From Rhodopseudomonas sp. (GTDB lineage: Bacteria > Pseudomonadota > Alphaproteobacteria > Rhizobiales > Xanthobacteraceae), in contig NZ_JACABA010000003.1 of the NCBI RefSeq assembly GCF_013377015.1, positions 1-64,000 of the forward strand: a stretch of 64,000 bases of DNA, in the 5' to 3' direction. This document shows positions 7,947-17,086 of the stretch, piece after piece (the first letter of the stretch is position 1; each line of letters opens with the position of its first letter). A program made the translations under genes and the position numbers. The notes under the pieces were generated by a model. It worked only from the letters and a program-made list of their open reading frames with translations, searched no databases and had not been told where the DNA came from.

Positions 7947-9704
7947 TCAGCGAAGCTGGACCGACAGATTGTCCTGCCAGTTGCGGACGACGTTTTGCGA
8001 ACGGCCCTGCTCCCAGCGATCGAGCTGCGTCGCCGTCAACGGCCGGGCGAACAGATAGCCCTGAACCGCATCGCAATGGAGCCGCTGCAGGAATTGATGT
8101 TGCATCGGCGTTTCGATACCCTCCGCGATCGCGCTGTATCCGAGCGCGTGGGCCATGCTGACGATCGCCCTGATGATCGCCTCGCTCTTGGGCAAACTGC
8201 CGATATCGGCAATCAACGATCGATCGATCTTCAGCGAGTCGAACGGCATTTTGGCGAGCTGCGACAGGTTGGAAAACCCGGTGCCGAAATCGTCGATCGA
8301 AATCTGAACGCCGGCATCCTGAAACTGCCTGACGCGCGATTGCGAGGCGGCGAAATCCGACATTGCCATCGACTCGGTGATCTCGATCTCGATCAATCCC
8401 GGATCGAGGTCGAACTCCGCCAAGATGGCAAGGGATTCCCGTATCAGGTTCGGGTTTTCGAACTGAATCGGCGAGACGTTGATCGCCACGCGTCGGCGGA
8501 TCCCGGCGTCCAGCCATTCCCGGCATTGTCGCGCCGCCATCCGGAAGATGTGCGCGCCAAGCTGCGGCATCAATCCGGCCTGCTCGGCTATCGGAATGAA
8601 GATCGCGGGCGACACCGGTCCGCGCGTGGGATGGTCCCATCGCGCCAGCGCCTCCACCCCGACGCATTCAAGAGTCTGGCTATCGAGCTGCGGCTGATAG
8701 TGAAGGCTGAGGCCGCCATAGTCGAGCGCATAGCGAAGATCGGCCTCGATCGTGCTGCGCTCGACGATATCGTCGCGCAGCGCGGGTTCGAAGAAGGCCG
8801 CACGGTTCTTGCCGCCCTGCTTGGCGGCGTACATCGCCAGATCGGCGAAGTTCAGCAATTCCGCCGGGTCATCGCTGTCGATCGGGGTCCGGGCGATGCC
8901 GATGCTGGCGCTGATCTCGACTTCATTGTCCCAGATCAGGAAGGGTCGCCGGATCGCACTGAGGATGGCCTCGGCGTGTCGTTCGACGGCGTCGGCGCCG
9001 GTGAGGCCGGGGAACAGCAAGACGAATTCGTCGCCGGCAAAACGCGCCAGCACCGGGCCTTGCGGGGGCTCCGCCCGCAGTTCGCCGAACGTCGTCGTGT
9101 AGGCCGCGAGTTGTTCCGGCTGCCGGTCGAGCCCGTCATGGATGATGCGATCGCCCACCAGCCTGAGCAATTCGTCGCCGGCTTCGTGACCGAGCACGTC
9201 GTTGATCTTCTTGAATCCGTCGAGATCGATGAACATCACCGCGCCCTCGCCGGCGGCATCCTGCGCGGTGAGTTGGCTGAGCATATGGGCGACCACGGCG
9301 CGGTTGGGCAGTCCCGTCACCATGTCGCTGTGGGCCAGGGCGTTCATGCGCACGATATTGGAATTGAACCGCCCCACCATTTTGCGGAAACTGTCCGCCA
9401 GCCCGCCGACTTCGCAGGCGCAGTCGACTTCGAGCGGACTGTCGAAATTGCCGGCGGCGATCGCCTCGGTGCCCGCGCGCAGCGCGCCGATCTGCGTGGC
9501 CAGTTTTCTGGCCGCCAGATAGGTGACCGCGGCCGGCAACAGGATCGACAGCACGCAGGAGGCCGCGAGCGCGGCGCCCCTCGCGGATTCTGGTTGGGCG
9601 AGAAAATAGAGCTGGGCGCCCACGCACAGCGCCGAGAAACCCGCCGCCATCAGGCCGAAGCGGATCGCAATGCTGTTCAGCCCTTTTCCCTTGCCTTGCG
9701 TCAT
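7947..9704 (-). CDS. Membrane-bound HAMP-GGDEF-EAL cyclic-di-GMP enzyme
   Basis: 585 residues. Two hydrophobic segments (about 15-35 and 45-64) flank a very short extracytoplasmic loop, followed by a HAMP-like linker (about 62-115). The GGDEF domain has the signature RFAGDEF (221-227), i.e. AGDEF instead of GGDEF, a variant still found in active cyclases. The EAL domain has an intact EAL at 351-353, DDFGTGFS and the C-terminal QGYLFARPL, so phosphodiesterase activity is expected. Whether the protein makes or degrades c-di-GMP cannot be decided here. The divergent BLUF protein at 10368 is a candidate partner. Confidence 0.93.
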   Translation of the reverse strand: MTQGKGKGLNSIAIRFGLMAAGFSALCVGAQLYFLAQPESARGAALAASCVLSILLPAAVTYLAARKLATQIGALRAGTEAIAAGNFDSPLEVDCACEVGGLADSFRKMVGRFNSNIVRMNALAHSDMVTGLPNRAVVAHMLSQLTAQDAAGEGAVMFIDLDGFKKINDVLGHEAGDELLRLVGDRIIHDGLDRQPEQLAAYTTTFGELRAEPPQGPVLARFAGDEFVLLFPGLTGADAVERHAEAILSAIRRPFLIWDNEVEISASIGIARTPIDSDDPAELLNFADLAMYAAKQGGKNRAAFFEPALRDDIVERSTIEADLRYALDYGGLSLHYQPQLDSQTLECVGVEALARWDHPTRGPVSPAIFIPIAEQAGLMPQLGAHIFRMAARQCREWLDAGIRRRVAINVSPIQFENPNLIRESLAILAEFDLDPGLIEIEITESMAMSDFAASQSRVRQFQDAGVQISIDDFGTGFSNLSQLAKMPFDSLKIDRSLIADIGSLPKSEAIIRAIVSMAHALGYSAIAEGIETPMQHQFLQRLHCDAVQGYLFARPLTATQLDRWEQGRSQNVVRNWQDNLSVQLR

Positions 9705-10367
9705 CAGTTTACAATCAGCGACCGGCTGCTCGAAATGTTCGGTGAGTTGATGTCATCATAGTCGAAGCGAATGAAGAGATCGGGAAACCGCATTCGCGAA
9801 TTCCCGACCCGGCGTTTCCCCGAAATTAATCCGGATGCCGCCTTCCCCTGGAACAGCCGTCCTCTCTACCAAAATACCATCTAATATATTGGACCCTAAG
9901 GGCGAACAGTCGCACGGATGTGATGAAATCCGCGTTAGTCCAGCGACGGCCATCAGCGCTCAAGAGCAGCACCGACCAAGCGGCGGTTTTCGACATTCCG
10001 TCAGCGCGGATTCCTGCAGCCAGGCCAAGCGACGGAGATCGGTCGTCACCAAGGTCATGCATCTCAGCAGGCTGCCGGTCACCCTGGAGAAATCGACGCT
10101 CCGCGCCGACCGGGGTCTGGGTATCCTGTGCGCCTAGCTTTGCCGGTGGTGGTGGCGCCGGCAATGGCATCCGCGATGAACTCAACGGCCGACGGTTTCG
10201 CGCTGCAAGGCCGTTCCACGCGAATTTCACGTATTTGTACGAGCCGTGGACTTTACTCGCCAGAAACCGACAAAGCACATTTCGGCGCCAAGCGACGGAA
10301 AAACAACGACGCATTGGCGGTGTAGAGCGCATTAAACCGCATAACGGAAATATAGGTCAAAGTTACC
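9705..10367. other. 663-bp gene-free region between the GGDEF/EAL and BLUF genes
   Basis: No reading frame here has convincing protein-like composition on either strand. The stretch has locally A+T-rich patches (for example around 9880-9895 and 10335-10360) in an otherwise GC-rich window, and it must hold the promoters of both flanking divergent genes. No hairpin with a T tract and no recognisable small RNA were seen. It may contain a decayed gene or long regulatory leaders. Confidence 0.5.
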
Positions 10368-10811
10368 ATGGCAATAGATCTCCATCGCCTAGCTTATGTC
10401 AGTCGAAATCGCATTTCTGGTTCAGCGGACGACGTGGAGCAGCAGGTGCATGCTATCCTTTCATCGTCCTGGCGTAACAACCCACATCTCGGCATCACCG
10501 GCGCACTCATTTTCAATTCTGGTATTTTCGCCCAGGTTCTGGAAGGCGCTCGGCAGGACATTGATACGATGTTCGACAAGATCCGGCATGACAGTCGGCA
10601 TGATCACGTCGAGGTTCTTGCCCACGAACCAACGCCGGTTCGGACATTCCCGTTGTGGTCCATGGCATTCATCGGCCGCTCGCACGAGGGAAGGAACCTC
10701 TTCGGTCACCTAGGCGAGGCAACCGATTTCGAGTCCAGGCGGATGCGAGGCGAGTGCCTCTTCAAGAGGATGCGCAGGATCGTCATCGAGCAAGAAACGC
10801 GCGCCGCTTAG
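10368..10811 (+). CDS. Short BLUF-domain blue-light photoreceptor
   Basis: 147 residues, a single BLUF (FAD-binding blue-light sensing) domain plus a C-terminal helical extension. The photocycle residues are visible: Tyr10 in LAYVS, Asn38 before LGITGAL, Gln56 in FAQVLEG, Trp97 and Met99 in LWSMAF. The Asn-Gln (18) and Gln-Trp (41) spacings match those of AppA as I remember them. Short BLUF proteins have no output domain and act by binding a partner. In Rhodopseudomonas palustris, PapB is a short BLUF protein that regulates the EAL protein PapA (from memory). The GGDEF/EAL gene next door fits that arrangement. Confidence 0.92.
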   Translation: MAIDLHRLAYVSRNRISGSADDVEQQVHAILSSSWRNNPHLGITGALIFNSGIFAQVLEGARQDIDTMFDKIRHDSRHDHVEVLAHEPTPVRTFPLWSMAFIGRSHEGRNLFGHLGEATDFESRRMRGECLFKRMRRIVIEQETRAA

Positions 10812-11008
10812 TGTTCTGGCGTCTTGGTGACACGCCAGCCCCGACCCGACTTCAGCGCGAGGGACGTATTGGCGCGGAGGGGCGCGGCTTCCGCCACCGA
10901 TCGGTCGCAACTCGAAATGTTCGACCGTTTGACTGCGCCACTTGACGGCATTGCCGACGCACTCCGATCGGTGCGTGCAGGTCCATGATTCTATTGGTCA
11001 ATCTATAC

Positions 11009-11095
11009 TGGTGCGGACGGCGGGAATCGAACCCGCACGACGTTGCCATCGAGGGATTTTAAGTCCCTTGCGTCTACCAGTTCCGCCACGTCCGC
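11009..11095 (-). tRNA. tRNA-Leu (anticodon TAA)
   Basis: Reading the minus strand, the acceptor stem GCGGACG pairs with the 3' end CGTCCGC, and the discriminator A is followed by an encoded CCA. The D-loop (GGTAGACG), an anticodon loop with TAA, a long class II variable arm and TTCGATTCC in the T-arm are all present. The long variable arm and TAA anticodon identify leucine. Confidence 0.97.
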
Positions 11096-11337
11096 ATCGG
11101 CCGCCCGGCCGTGCCCTGGCCACCGGCCGGCAATGCCTTGATGGGCGCCAAGATGCGGCATTCATAGTCGAGGGCACGGCGCAAAGCAAAGCGGCCCTGC
11201 GCCGGCGCGCTTTGACAACGCCAGCGAAATTCAGTTCGATACCGTTGTGTCCGGCGGCGGTCACCTCGCCCGCCGATTGCGCCGCCAGCTCCAACCGTCC
11301 CCCGCAGCGCCCGCCCCAGCTGCCAATGAGAGGCCCC

Positions 11338-12510
11338 ATGCCCAATATCGAGCGCATCGACGGCTATGCCGAGGAACTGACCGCGATCCGCCGCGATCTG
11401 CATGCCCATCCGGAGATCGGCTTCGAGGAAGTCCGCACTTCCGGCATCGTCGCCGACAAGCTGGCGCAATGGGGCATCGAGGTGCATCGCGGCCTCGGCG
11501 GCACCGGCGTGGTCGGCGTGCTGAGGGGCAAAGGCAACGGCACGGGCCGGATCGGGCTGCGCGCCGACATGGACGCGCTGCCGATGGAGGAAAACACCAA
11601 TCTGCGCTGGCGCTCGACCATCCCGGGCCGGTTCCACGGCTGCGGCCATGACGGTCACACCACGATGCTGCTGGGCACCGCGCGCTATCTCGCCGAGACC
11701 CGCGACTTCGACGGCACCGTGCATTTCATCTTCCAGCCCGCCGAGGAAGGCCTCGGAGGCGCCCGCGCCATGATCGCCGACGGGCTGTTCCAGAAGTTTC
11801 CCTGCGACGAGATTTACGGCCTGCACAACGCGCCCGACCTCGCCCATGGCGAGGTCGCGGTGCTGCCCGGCCCCGCGATGGCGGCGGCGGATTTCTTCGA
11901 CATCACCATCAGCGGCTACGGCGCCCACGGGGCGATGCCGGAGCGCTCCAAGGACCCGGTGGTGATCGCGATGACGCTGGGCCAGGCGATGCAGAGCATC
12001 GTCAGCCGCAACGTCGATCCGCTGCAGGCGGCTGTGCTGTCGATTACCCAGATCCATTCCGGCTCGGCCTACAACGTGATTCCGGGCGAAGCCAAACTGT
12101 GCGGCACGGTGCGTTGCTTCGACGAAGGCGTCCGCAAGCTGATGCGCGAGCGGATGCACAAGCTGGCCGCCGGCATCGCGCTGGCGTTCGATGTCGAGAT
12201 CAAGGTCGATATCCGCGATGGCTTCAGCGTGCTGGTCAATGAGCAGGAACAGAGCGACGTCGTCGCCGAGGTGGCGCGAACCGTGGTCGGCGCCGACAAT
12301 GTCATCACCCGGGCGCAGCCGAAGATGGGCTCCGAGGATTTCGCCGACATGCTGCACGCGGTGCCCGGGGCGTATTTCTGGCTCGGCCATCACGGCTCGG
12401 TGCCGGTGCATAATCCGGGATACGTGCTTGACGACAACATGCTGCCGGTCGGCGCCAGCATGTTCGCCCGCATCATCGAAACCCGGCTGCCGCTGACGTC
12501 TAATGTCTGA
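11338..12510 (+). CDS. M20-family amidohydrolase (hippurate/IAA-amino acid hydrolase type)
   Basis: 390 residues from MPNIERIDGY, preceded by a GAGAGG ribosome site. HAHPEIGFEE at 22-31, the metal-binding HGCGHDGHT at 100-108 and the catalytic pair EE at 136-137 place it in the M20D amidohydrolases. These cut N-acyl amino acids such as hippurate or auxin conjugates using a dinuclear metal centre. An open frame continues upstream through the tRNA and is non-coding. The stop overlaps the start of the amidase gene, so the two amide-cleaving enzymes are probably made together. Confidence 0.92.
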   Translation: MPNIERIDGYAEELTAIRRDLHAHPEIGFEEVRTSGIVADKLAQWGIEVHRGLGGTGVVGVLRGKGNGTGRIGLRADMDALPMEENTNLRWRSTIPGRFHGCGHDGHTTMLLGTARYLAETRDFDGTVHFIFQPAEEGLGGARAMIADGLFQKFPCDEIYGLHNAPDLAHGEVAVLPGPAMAAADFFDITISGYGAHGAMPERSKDPVVIAMTLGQAMQSIVSRNVDPLQAAVLSITQIHSGSAYNVIPGEAKLCGTVRCFDEGVRKLMRERMHKLAAGIALAFDVEIKVDIRDGFSVLVNEQEQSDVVAEVARTVVGADNVITRAQPKMGSEDFADMLHAVPGAYFWLGHHGSVPVHNPGYVLDDNMLPVGASMFARIIETRLPLTSNV

Positions 12511-13918
12511 CGGCGTCGCCAAGGCGGCCACCGCGCTGCACGACCTCACCGCCGTCGAACTGATCGAGGGCTTCCGCGCCAAGGCGTTTTCGCCGGTAGA
12601 GGCGCTCGACGACGTGCTCGCCAATATCTCGCGCTGGGAGCCGTCCATCAAGGCGCTGTACGCATTCGATCCGGACGGCGCCCGCGCGGTGGCCAAGGCC
12701 TCGACCGAACGCTGGCGCAATGGCGCGCCGATCGGCCCGCTCGACGGCGTGCCGACCACGATCAAGGAGAACGTCGCGACAAAAGGTGTGCCGATCCCGC
12801 TCGGTGCCGCCACGACAAAGCTGGTGCCGGCCGCGCTCGATGCGCCGCCGTCGGCGCGGCTGCGCGAAGCCGGCGCGGTGATTTTCTCGAAGACCACGAT
12901 GCCGGACTACGGCATGCTGTCGTCCGGGCTGTCGTCGTTTCATCCCCTCACCCGCAATCCGTGGGACCTCTCCAAGAACACCGGCGGCTCCAGTGCCGGC
13001 GCCGGCGCGGCAGGCGCGGCCGGCTACGGTCCGTTGCATCTCGGCACCGACATCGGCGGCTCGGTGCGACTGCCGGCGTGCTGGTGCGGCATCTTTGCGC
13101 TGAAACCAAGCCTGGGGCGGATTCCGATCGACCCGCCCTATGTCGGCCGCTGCGCCGGCCCGATGACCCGCACCGTCGCCGACGCCGCGCTGATGATGAG
13201 CGTGCTGTCGCTGCCCGACGCCCGCGACGGCATGAGCCTGCCGCCGAACGATTTCGACTGGAGCGCGCTTGCGATCGAACCGCGCGGCTTGCGGATCGGG
13301 CTGATGCTGGACGCCGGCGTCGGCCAGGCGCTGGAGCAGCCGGTGCGCGACGTCGTGGTGAGGGCTGCGAAGGCGTTCGAGGCCGCCGGCGCGCTCGTCA
13401 CCGAAGTCGCTGGCGTGATGACGCGCGAGACGCTTGACGGCCTCGATCATTTCTGGCGGGCGCGGATGTGGGACGACGTCGCCAAATTCACCCCGGAGCA
13501 GCGCGCCAGGATGCTGCCCTATATCGAGCGCTGGGCAGAGACCGGCGCCACATTGTCCGGCGTCGACGTGATCCGCGGCTTCAACGCCACCATGACGATC
13601 CGCGCCGCCGCGGCGAAACTGTTCTCGAGCCTGGCCTACGTGCTGTCGCCGGTGTCGCCGGTGGTGAAATTCGCCGCCGAGCTGGCCTCGCCGCTCAACG
13701 ATCCCGACAAGCCGTTCGAGCACATCGGCTATACCGTGCCGTGGAACATGTCGGAGCATCCCGCCGCCTCGATCAATGCCGGCTATGATGCCAGCGGATT
13801 TCCGATCGGCCTGCAGATCGTCGGCCGCCGCTTCGACGATCTCGGCGTGCTGCGGATGGCGAAAGCGTTCGAAGGTATCCGCGGCCCGCAGCGGCCATGG
13901 CCGTCGCCGCCGAAGTAA
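12503..13918 (+). CDS. Amidase-signature family amidase
   Basis: 471 residues. The amidase-signature triad is intact: Lys88 in TTIKEN, cis-Ser163 in GGSSAGAG and nucleophile Ser187 in GTDIGGSVRLPA; the 24-residue spacing between the serines matches the family. The protein hydrolyses a carboxamide to acid and ammonia; the substrate is unknown. It starts eight bases inside the end of the M20 hydrolase gene, which implies translational coupling. GatA is excluded because no gatB or gatC accompanies it and the C-terminal region is of the general amidase type. Confidence 0.9.
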   Translation: MSDGVAKAATALHDLTAVELIEGFRAKAFSPVEALDDVLANISRWEPSIKALYAFDPDGARAVAKASTERWRNGAPIGPLDGVPTTIKENVATKGVPIPLGAATTKLVPAALDAPPSARLREAGAVIFSKTTMPDYGMLSSGLSSFHPLTRNPWDLSKNTGGSSAGAGAAGAAGYGPLHLGTDIGGSVRLPACWCGIFALKPSLGRIPIDPPYVGRCAGPMTRTVADAALMMSVLSLPDARDGMSLPPNDFDWSALAIEPRGLRIGLMLDAGVGQALEQPVRDVVVRAAKAFEAAGALVTEVAGVMTRETLDGLDHFWRARMWDDVAKFTPEQRARMLPYIERWAETGATLSGVDVIRGFNATMTIRAAAAKLFSSLAYVLSPVSPVVKFAAELASPLNDPDKPFEHIGYTVPWNMSEHPAASINAGYDASGFPIGLQIVGRRFDDLGVLRMAKAFEGIRGPQRPWPSPPK

Positions 13919-13929
13919 GGCGCGTTTCG

Positions 13930-14011
13930 CGTCATTGCGAGCGAAGCGAAGCAATCCAGGACTGCAGGCAAGAACTAGATTGCTTCGTCACAAGAGCTCC
14001 TCGCAATGACG
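13930..14011. repeat. REP-like palindrome, GTCATTGCGAG class
   Basis: An imperfect inverted repeat whose arms begin CGTCATTGCGAG and end CTCGCAATGACG, with inner pairing around GCAATCCAG. It lies between the amidase stop and the crotonase start. A second copy of the class is at 16985-17069. Confidence 0.8.
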
Positions 14012-14074
14012 TTGAACTGCGTCGCCGAACATGCTTCAAAAAATGCAACGAACAACAGTCGGGAGCAAACCAAC

Positions 14075-14965
14075 ATGGCGTATGAGACCATCAAATACGA
14101 GGTCGCCGACCAGATTCTCACCATCACCCTGAACCGGCCCGACAAGCTCAACGCCTTCAACGGCACCATGCAGGCCGAGCTGATCGATGCGTTCGACAAA
14201 GCCGACGCCGACGACAATGTCCGCGCCATCATCGTCACCGGCGCGGGCCGCGGCTTTTGCGCCGGCGCCGATCTGTCGGCGGGCGCCGACACCTTCGATC
14301 GTGATGCGCGGCGCGGCCCGGTGAAACGGCTGCCGTCCGGTGAGGTCGACTACAGCGATCCGCAAGTGCGCGACGGCGGCGGCCAGGTGACGCTGCGGAT
14401 CTTCAAATGCCTGAAGCCGGTGATCGCCGCTGTCAACGGCCCGGCGGTCGGGATCGGCGCCACCATGCTGCTGGCGATGGATATCCGGATCGCCTCGGAG
14501 AATGCCCGGTTCGGCTTCGTGTTCTCGCAGCGCGGCATCGTGCCGGAAGCGGCGTCGAGCTGGTTTCTGCCGCGCATCGTCGGCATCTCGCAGGCGCTGG
14601 AATGGTGCTACAGCGGCAAGGTGTTCCCGGCGCAGGAAGCGCTGGCCGGCCGGCTGGTCAGCCAGGTGGTGCCGCCGGACCAATTGCTGCCGACCGCCCG
14701 CGCGCTGGCGAAGAGCTTTGTCGAGAAGACCGCGCCGGTGTCGATCGCGCTGATCCGGCAGATGATGTGGCGAATGCTCGGCGCCGACGATCCGATGGAG
14801 GCGCACAAGGTCGACAGCCGCGGCATCTATGCGCGCGGCCGCTCCGAGGACGTCAAGGAAGGCGTGGTGTCGTTCCTGGAAAAGCGCCCGGCGGAGTTCA
14901 AGAACAAGGTCTCGGCCGACATGCCGTCGTATTTCCCGTGGTGGGACGAACGGGACTATCAGTAA
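14075..14965 (+). CDS. Enoyl-CoA hydratase/isomerase (crotonase family)
   Basis: 296 residues from MAYETIKYEV with a GGAG ribosome site eight bases upstream. Crotonase features are LNRPDKLNAF near the start, the oxyanion-hole segment GRGFCAGADLSAG at 59-70 and the second oxyanion loop AVNGPAVGIGATM. It has PEAASSWFLPRIVG where the family places a catalytic glutamate. The enzyme likely hydrates a 2-enoyl-CoA during fatty-acid breakdown. It is slightly longer than the usual 260 residues because of an insertion after the first oxyanion loop (about residues 70-95). It converges with the acyl-CoA synthetase gene. Confidence 0.88.
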   Translation: MAYETIKYEVADQILTITLNRPDKLNAFNGTMQAELIDAFDKADADDNVRAIIVTGAGRGFCAGADLSAGADTFDRDARRGPVKRLPSGEVDYSDPQVRDGGGQVTLRIFKCLKPVIAAVNGPAVGIGATMLLAMDIRIASENARFGFVFSQRGIVPEAASSWFLPRIVGISQALEWCYSGKVFPAQEALAGRLVSQVVPPDQLLPTARALAKSFVEKTAPVSIALIRQMMWRMLGADDPMEAHKVDSRGIYARGRSEDVKEGVVSFLEKRPAEFKNKVSADMPSYFPWWDERDYQ

Positions 14966-14982
14966 CGCTGAAACTACTTCGC

Positions 14983-15155
14983 GTTCGTCATTCCGGGGAT
15001 GCAATTCGGTCGGCGTAGCCGGCCGAAGCGCAGGCCCGGAATCCATCCTCCGCAGTGCCGCGTGTGGATGAGGCCATCGATCTCATTCCAGCCCGGGGGC
15101 TATGGATTCCGGGCTCGCTCACAGCTATCGCTGCACGCGCCCCGGAATGACGAAC
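14983..15155. repeat. REP-like palindrome, GTCATTCCGGGG class
   Basis: Outer arms GTTCGTCATTCCGGGG and CCCCGGAATGACGAAC are perfect inverted copies, with further inner pairing around CCCGGAATCCAT. It lies between two convergent genes and may form a bidirectional transcription end. Another copy is at 46983-47096. Confidence 0.8.
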
Positions 15156-15202
15156 TTGAATCATCCAAGCGAAGAGCTCGTGCTCATCCTATCGAACACC
15201 GC

Positions 15203-16936
15203 TCAGCTCTTCGCCGCTACCCCGCGCGCCGCCTGCAATTCCGGAAAGTCCTCTTCGCGGAATTCGGCGCCGCGCAGATTGTCGGCACGGTCGTCGTCAT
15301 GTTCGAGCCGGCGCAGTTGAACGCGGCGGATCTTGCCGGAGATCGTCTTCGGCAATTCGGTGACCAGCTCGAGCCGCCGGATCCGCTTGAACGGCGCCAG
15401 CCGCTGCTGCAGATGCTGGAAGATCGACAGCGCGGTGTCGCGCGAGCGCTCATTGCCCGCCGTCAGCATCACATAGGCTTTCGGGATCGCGAGCCTGATC
15501 GGATCAGGGCTCGGCACCACCGCGGCTTCCGCCACCATCTCGTGCTCGAGCAGGATGCTCTCCAGCTCGAACGGGCTGATGCGATAGTCGGATGATTTGA
15601 ACACGTCGTCGGAGCGGCCGACGAAGGTGAGATAGCCCTCGTCGTCGGCGAACACCACGTCGCCGCTGCGATAGAGTTCGCCGTCGGCGCCGCTCAGCTT
15701 GCCGCCCTCGCCCTGGTAGCCCTGCATCAGCCCGGCGGGCCGCGAGGCGCCCAGCACCAGCGTGACCTCGCCCTCCTTCGACGGCTGGCCGTCCGCATCG
15801 GTGATCTTGACGGCGTAGCCCGGCAGCGGCCGGCCCATCGAGCCGATCTTCACCTTCTGCCCCGGCGAATTGCCGACCATCGCGGTGGTCTCAGTCTGGC
15901 CGTAGCCGTCGCGGATGGTCAGCCCCCACGCCGCCTTGACCTGGTCGATTACTTCCGGATTGAGCGGCTCGCCGGCGCCGCAGACCTCGCGCAAGCTGAC
16001 CTTGAAGTCGGCGAGCTTCTCCTGGATGAACAGCCGCCACACCGTCGGCGGCGCGCACAGCGTGGTGACGCCGCAGCGCCCGATCGTCGCCAGCAGGCCC
16101 TTGGCATCGAACCGCGGCTGGTTGACCACGAACACCGCGGCGCCGGCGTTCCACGGCGCAAAGAAGCAGCTCCAGGCGTGTTTCGCCCAGCCCGGCGAGG
16201 AGATATTCAGATGCACGTCGCCGGGCTGCAGCCCGAGCCAGAACATCGTCGACAGCCCGCCGACCGGATAGCTGCGCTGGCTGTGCCGCACCAGCTTCGG
16301 CTTCGCCGTGGTGCCGGAGGTGAAATACAGCAGCATCGGATCGTCGGCCTGGGTCGGACCGTCCGGCTGGAACGTATCGGGAAACGCCGCGGTCTGTTCG
16401 AACGGCAGCCAGCCGTCATGCGCGGCCGTCGCCCCGACCACGACGCGGGTGAGATTGTCGCCGCCGAGGCCGGCGAATTTCGCCACCTGATCCTGCGACG
16501 CCACCACCAGCCTGGCGCGGCCGCGATCGAGCCGGTCGCGCAATTCCTCGGTGGTCAGCAGCGTGGTGGCCGGAATCACCACCACGCCGAGCTTCATCGC
16601 CGCCAGCATGGTCTCCCATAGCGACACCACATTGCCGAGCAGCAGCAGCAAATGATCGCCGCGCTTCAGCCCCTTGGCGCGCAGGAAATTCGCCACCTGA
16701 TTAGAGCGTCGCGACAGCGTCGTAAAGGAGAGCTTGGTTTCCTTGTTGCTGGCGGCGTCGACGATCCACAGCGCGGTGCGATCGCGGCTCAAAGGATCGG
16801 TGGCGAGCCCGGCGTCGAACCAGTCCAGCGCCCAGTTGAACGGCACCGGATCGGGCCAGCGGAAGTTCGCGACCGCGGTGTCGTAGTCGGTGCGGTGTTC
16901 CAGCAGGAATGCGCGGGCTTGTTGAAATGTGGTCAT
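15203..16936 (-). CDS. Acyl-CoA synthetase (AMP-forming, medium-chain ACSM-like)
   Basis: 577 residues from MTTFQQARAFL. The adenylate-forming motifs are present: LLYFTSGTTAKPK (P-loop), DGYGQTETT, YRSGDV and, near the end, LPKTISGKIRR with the catalytic lysine. SPGWAKHAWSCFFAPW resembles the ACSM and acetyl/propionyl-CoA synthetase branch. The enzyme activates a carboxylic acid to its CoA thioester for beta-oxidation. The upstream frame crosses a palindromic repeat, so the inner ATG was chosen. The neighbouring crotonase and valine-degradation genes fit a catabolic role. Confidence 0.9.
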   Translation of the reverse strand: MTTFQQARAFLLEHRTDYDTAVANFRWPDPVPFNWALDWFDAGLATDPLSRDRTALWIVDAASNKETKLSFTTLSRRSNQVANFLRAKGLKRGDHLLLLLGNVVSLWETMLAAMKLGVVVIPATTLLTTEELRDRLDRGRARLVVASQDQVAKFAGLGGDNLTRVVVGATAAHDGWLPFEQTAAFPDTFQPDGPTQADDPMLLYFTSGTTAKPKLVRHSQRSYPVGGLSTMFWLGLQPGDVHLNISSPGWAKHAWSCFFAPWNAGAAVFVVNQPRFDAKGLLATIGRCGVTTLCAPPTVWRLFIQEKLADFKVSLREVCGAGEPLNPEVIDQVKAAWGLTIRDGYGQTETTAMVGNSPGQKVKIGSMGRPLPGYAVKITDADGQPSKEGEVTLVLGASRPAGLMQGYQGEGGKLSGADGELYRSGDVVFADDEGYLTFVGRSDDVFKSSDYRISPFELESILLEHEMVAEAAVVPSPDPIRLAIPKAYVMLTAGNERSRDTALSIFQHLQQRLAPFKRIRRLELVTELPKTISGKIRRVQLRRLEHDDDRADNLRGAEFREEDFPELQAARGVAAKS

Positions 16937-16984
16937 GCTATCAGCCCCAATGATCGACTTCGAAACTGTCCCGAGATCTCGCGT

Positions 16985-17069
16985 CGTCATTGCGAGGAGC
17001 GAAGCGACCAAGCAATCCAGAAACTCTGTGGTTGACGCTCTGGATTGCTTCGCTTCGCTCGCAATGACG
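16985..17069. repeat. REP-like palindrome, GTCATTGCGAG class (second copy)
   Basis: Arms CGTCATTGCGAG and CTCGCAATGACG flank inner arms GCAATCCAGA and TCTGGATTGC. It lies between mmsB and the acyl-CoA synthetase gene, both on the minus strand, and matches the repeat at 13930-14011. Confidence 0.8.
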
Positions 17070-17086
17070 GCGACAAGTCCATCTCG

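Noticed and set aside
7995-9761. 588-codon open frame on the plus strand
   Set aside because: Antisense to the GGDEF/EAL gene, whose domains are unambiguous.
10128-10325. 65-codon frame before the BLUF gene
   Set aside because: No ribosome site or motif; typical of a random frame.
11074-12897. 607-codon open frame on the minus strand
   Set aside because: Antisense to the M20 hydrolase and crosses its boundaries, including the tRNA region; no protein motifs.
13930-14011. Repeat array reminiscent of CRISPR
   Set aside because: Single palindrome with no regularly spaced units or spacers; belongs to the REP-like class.
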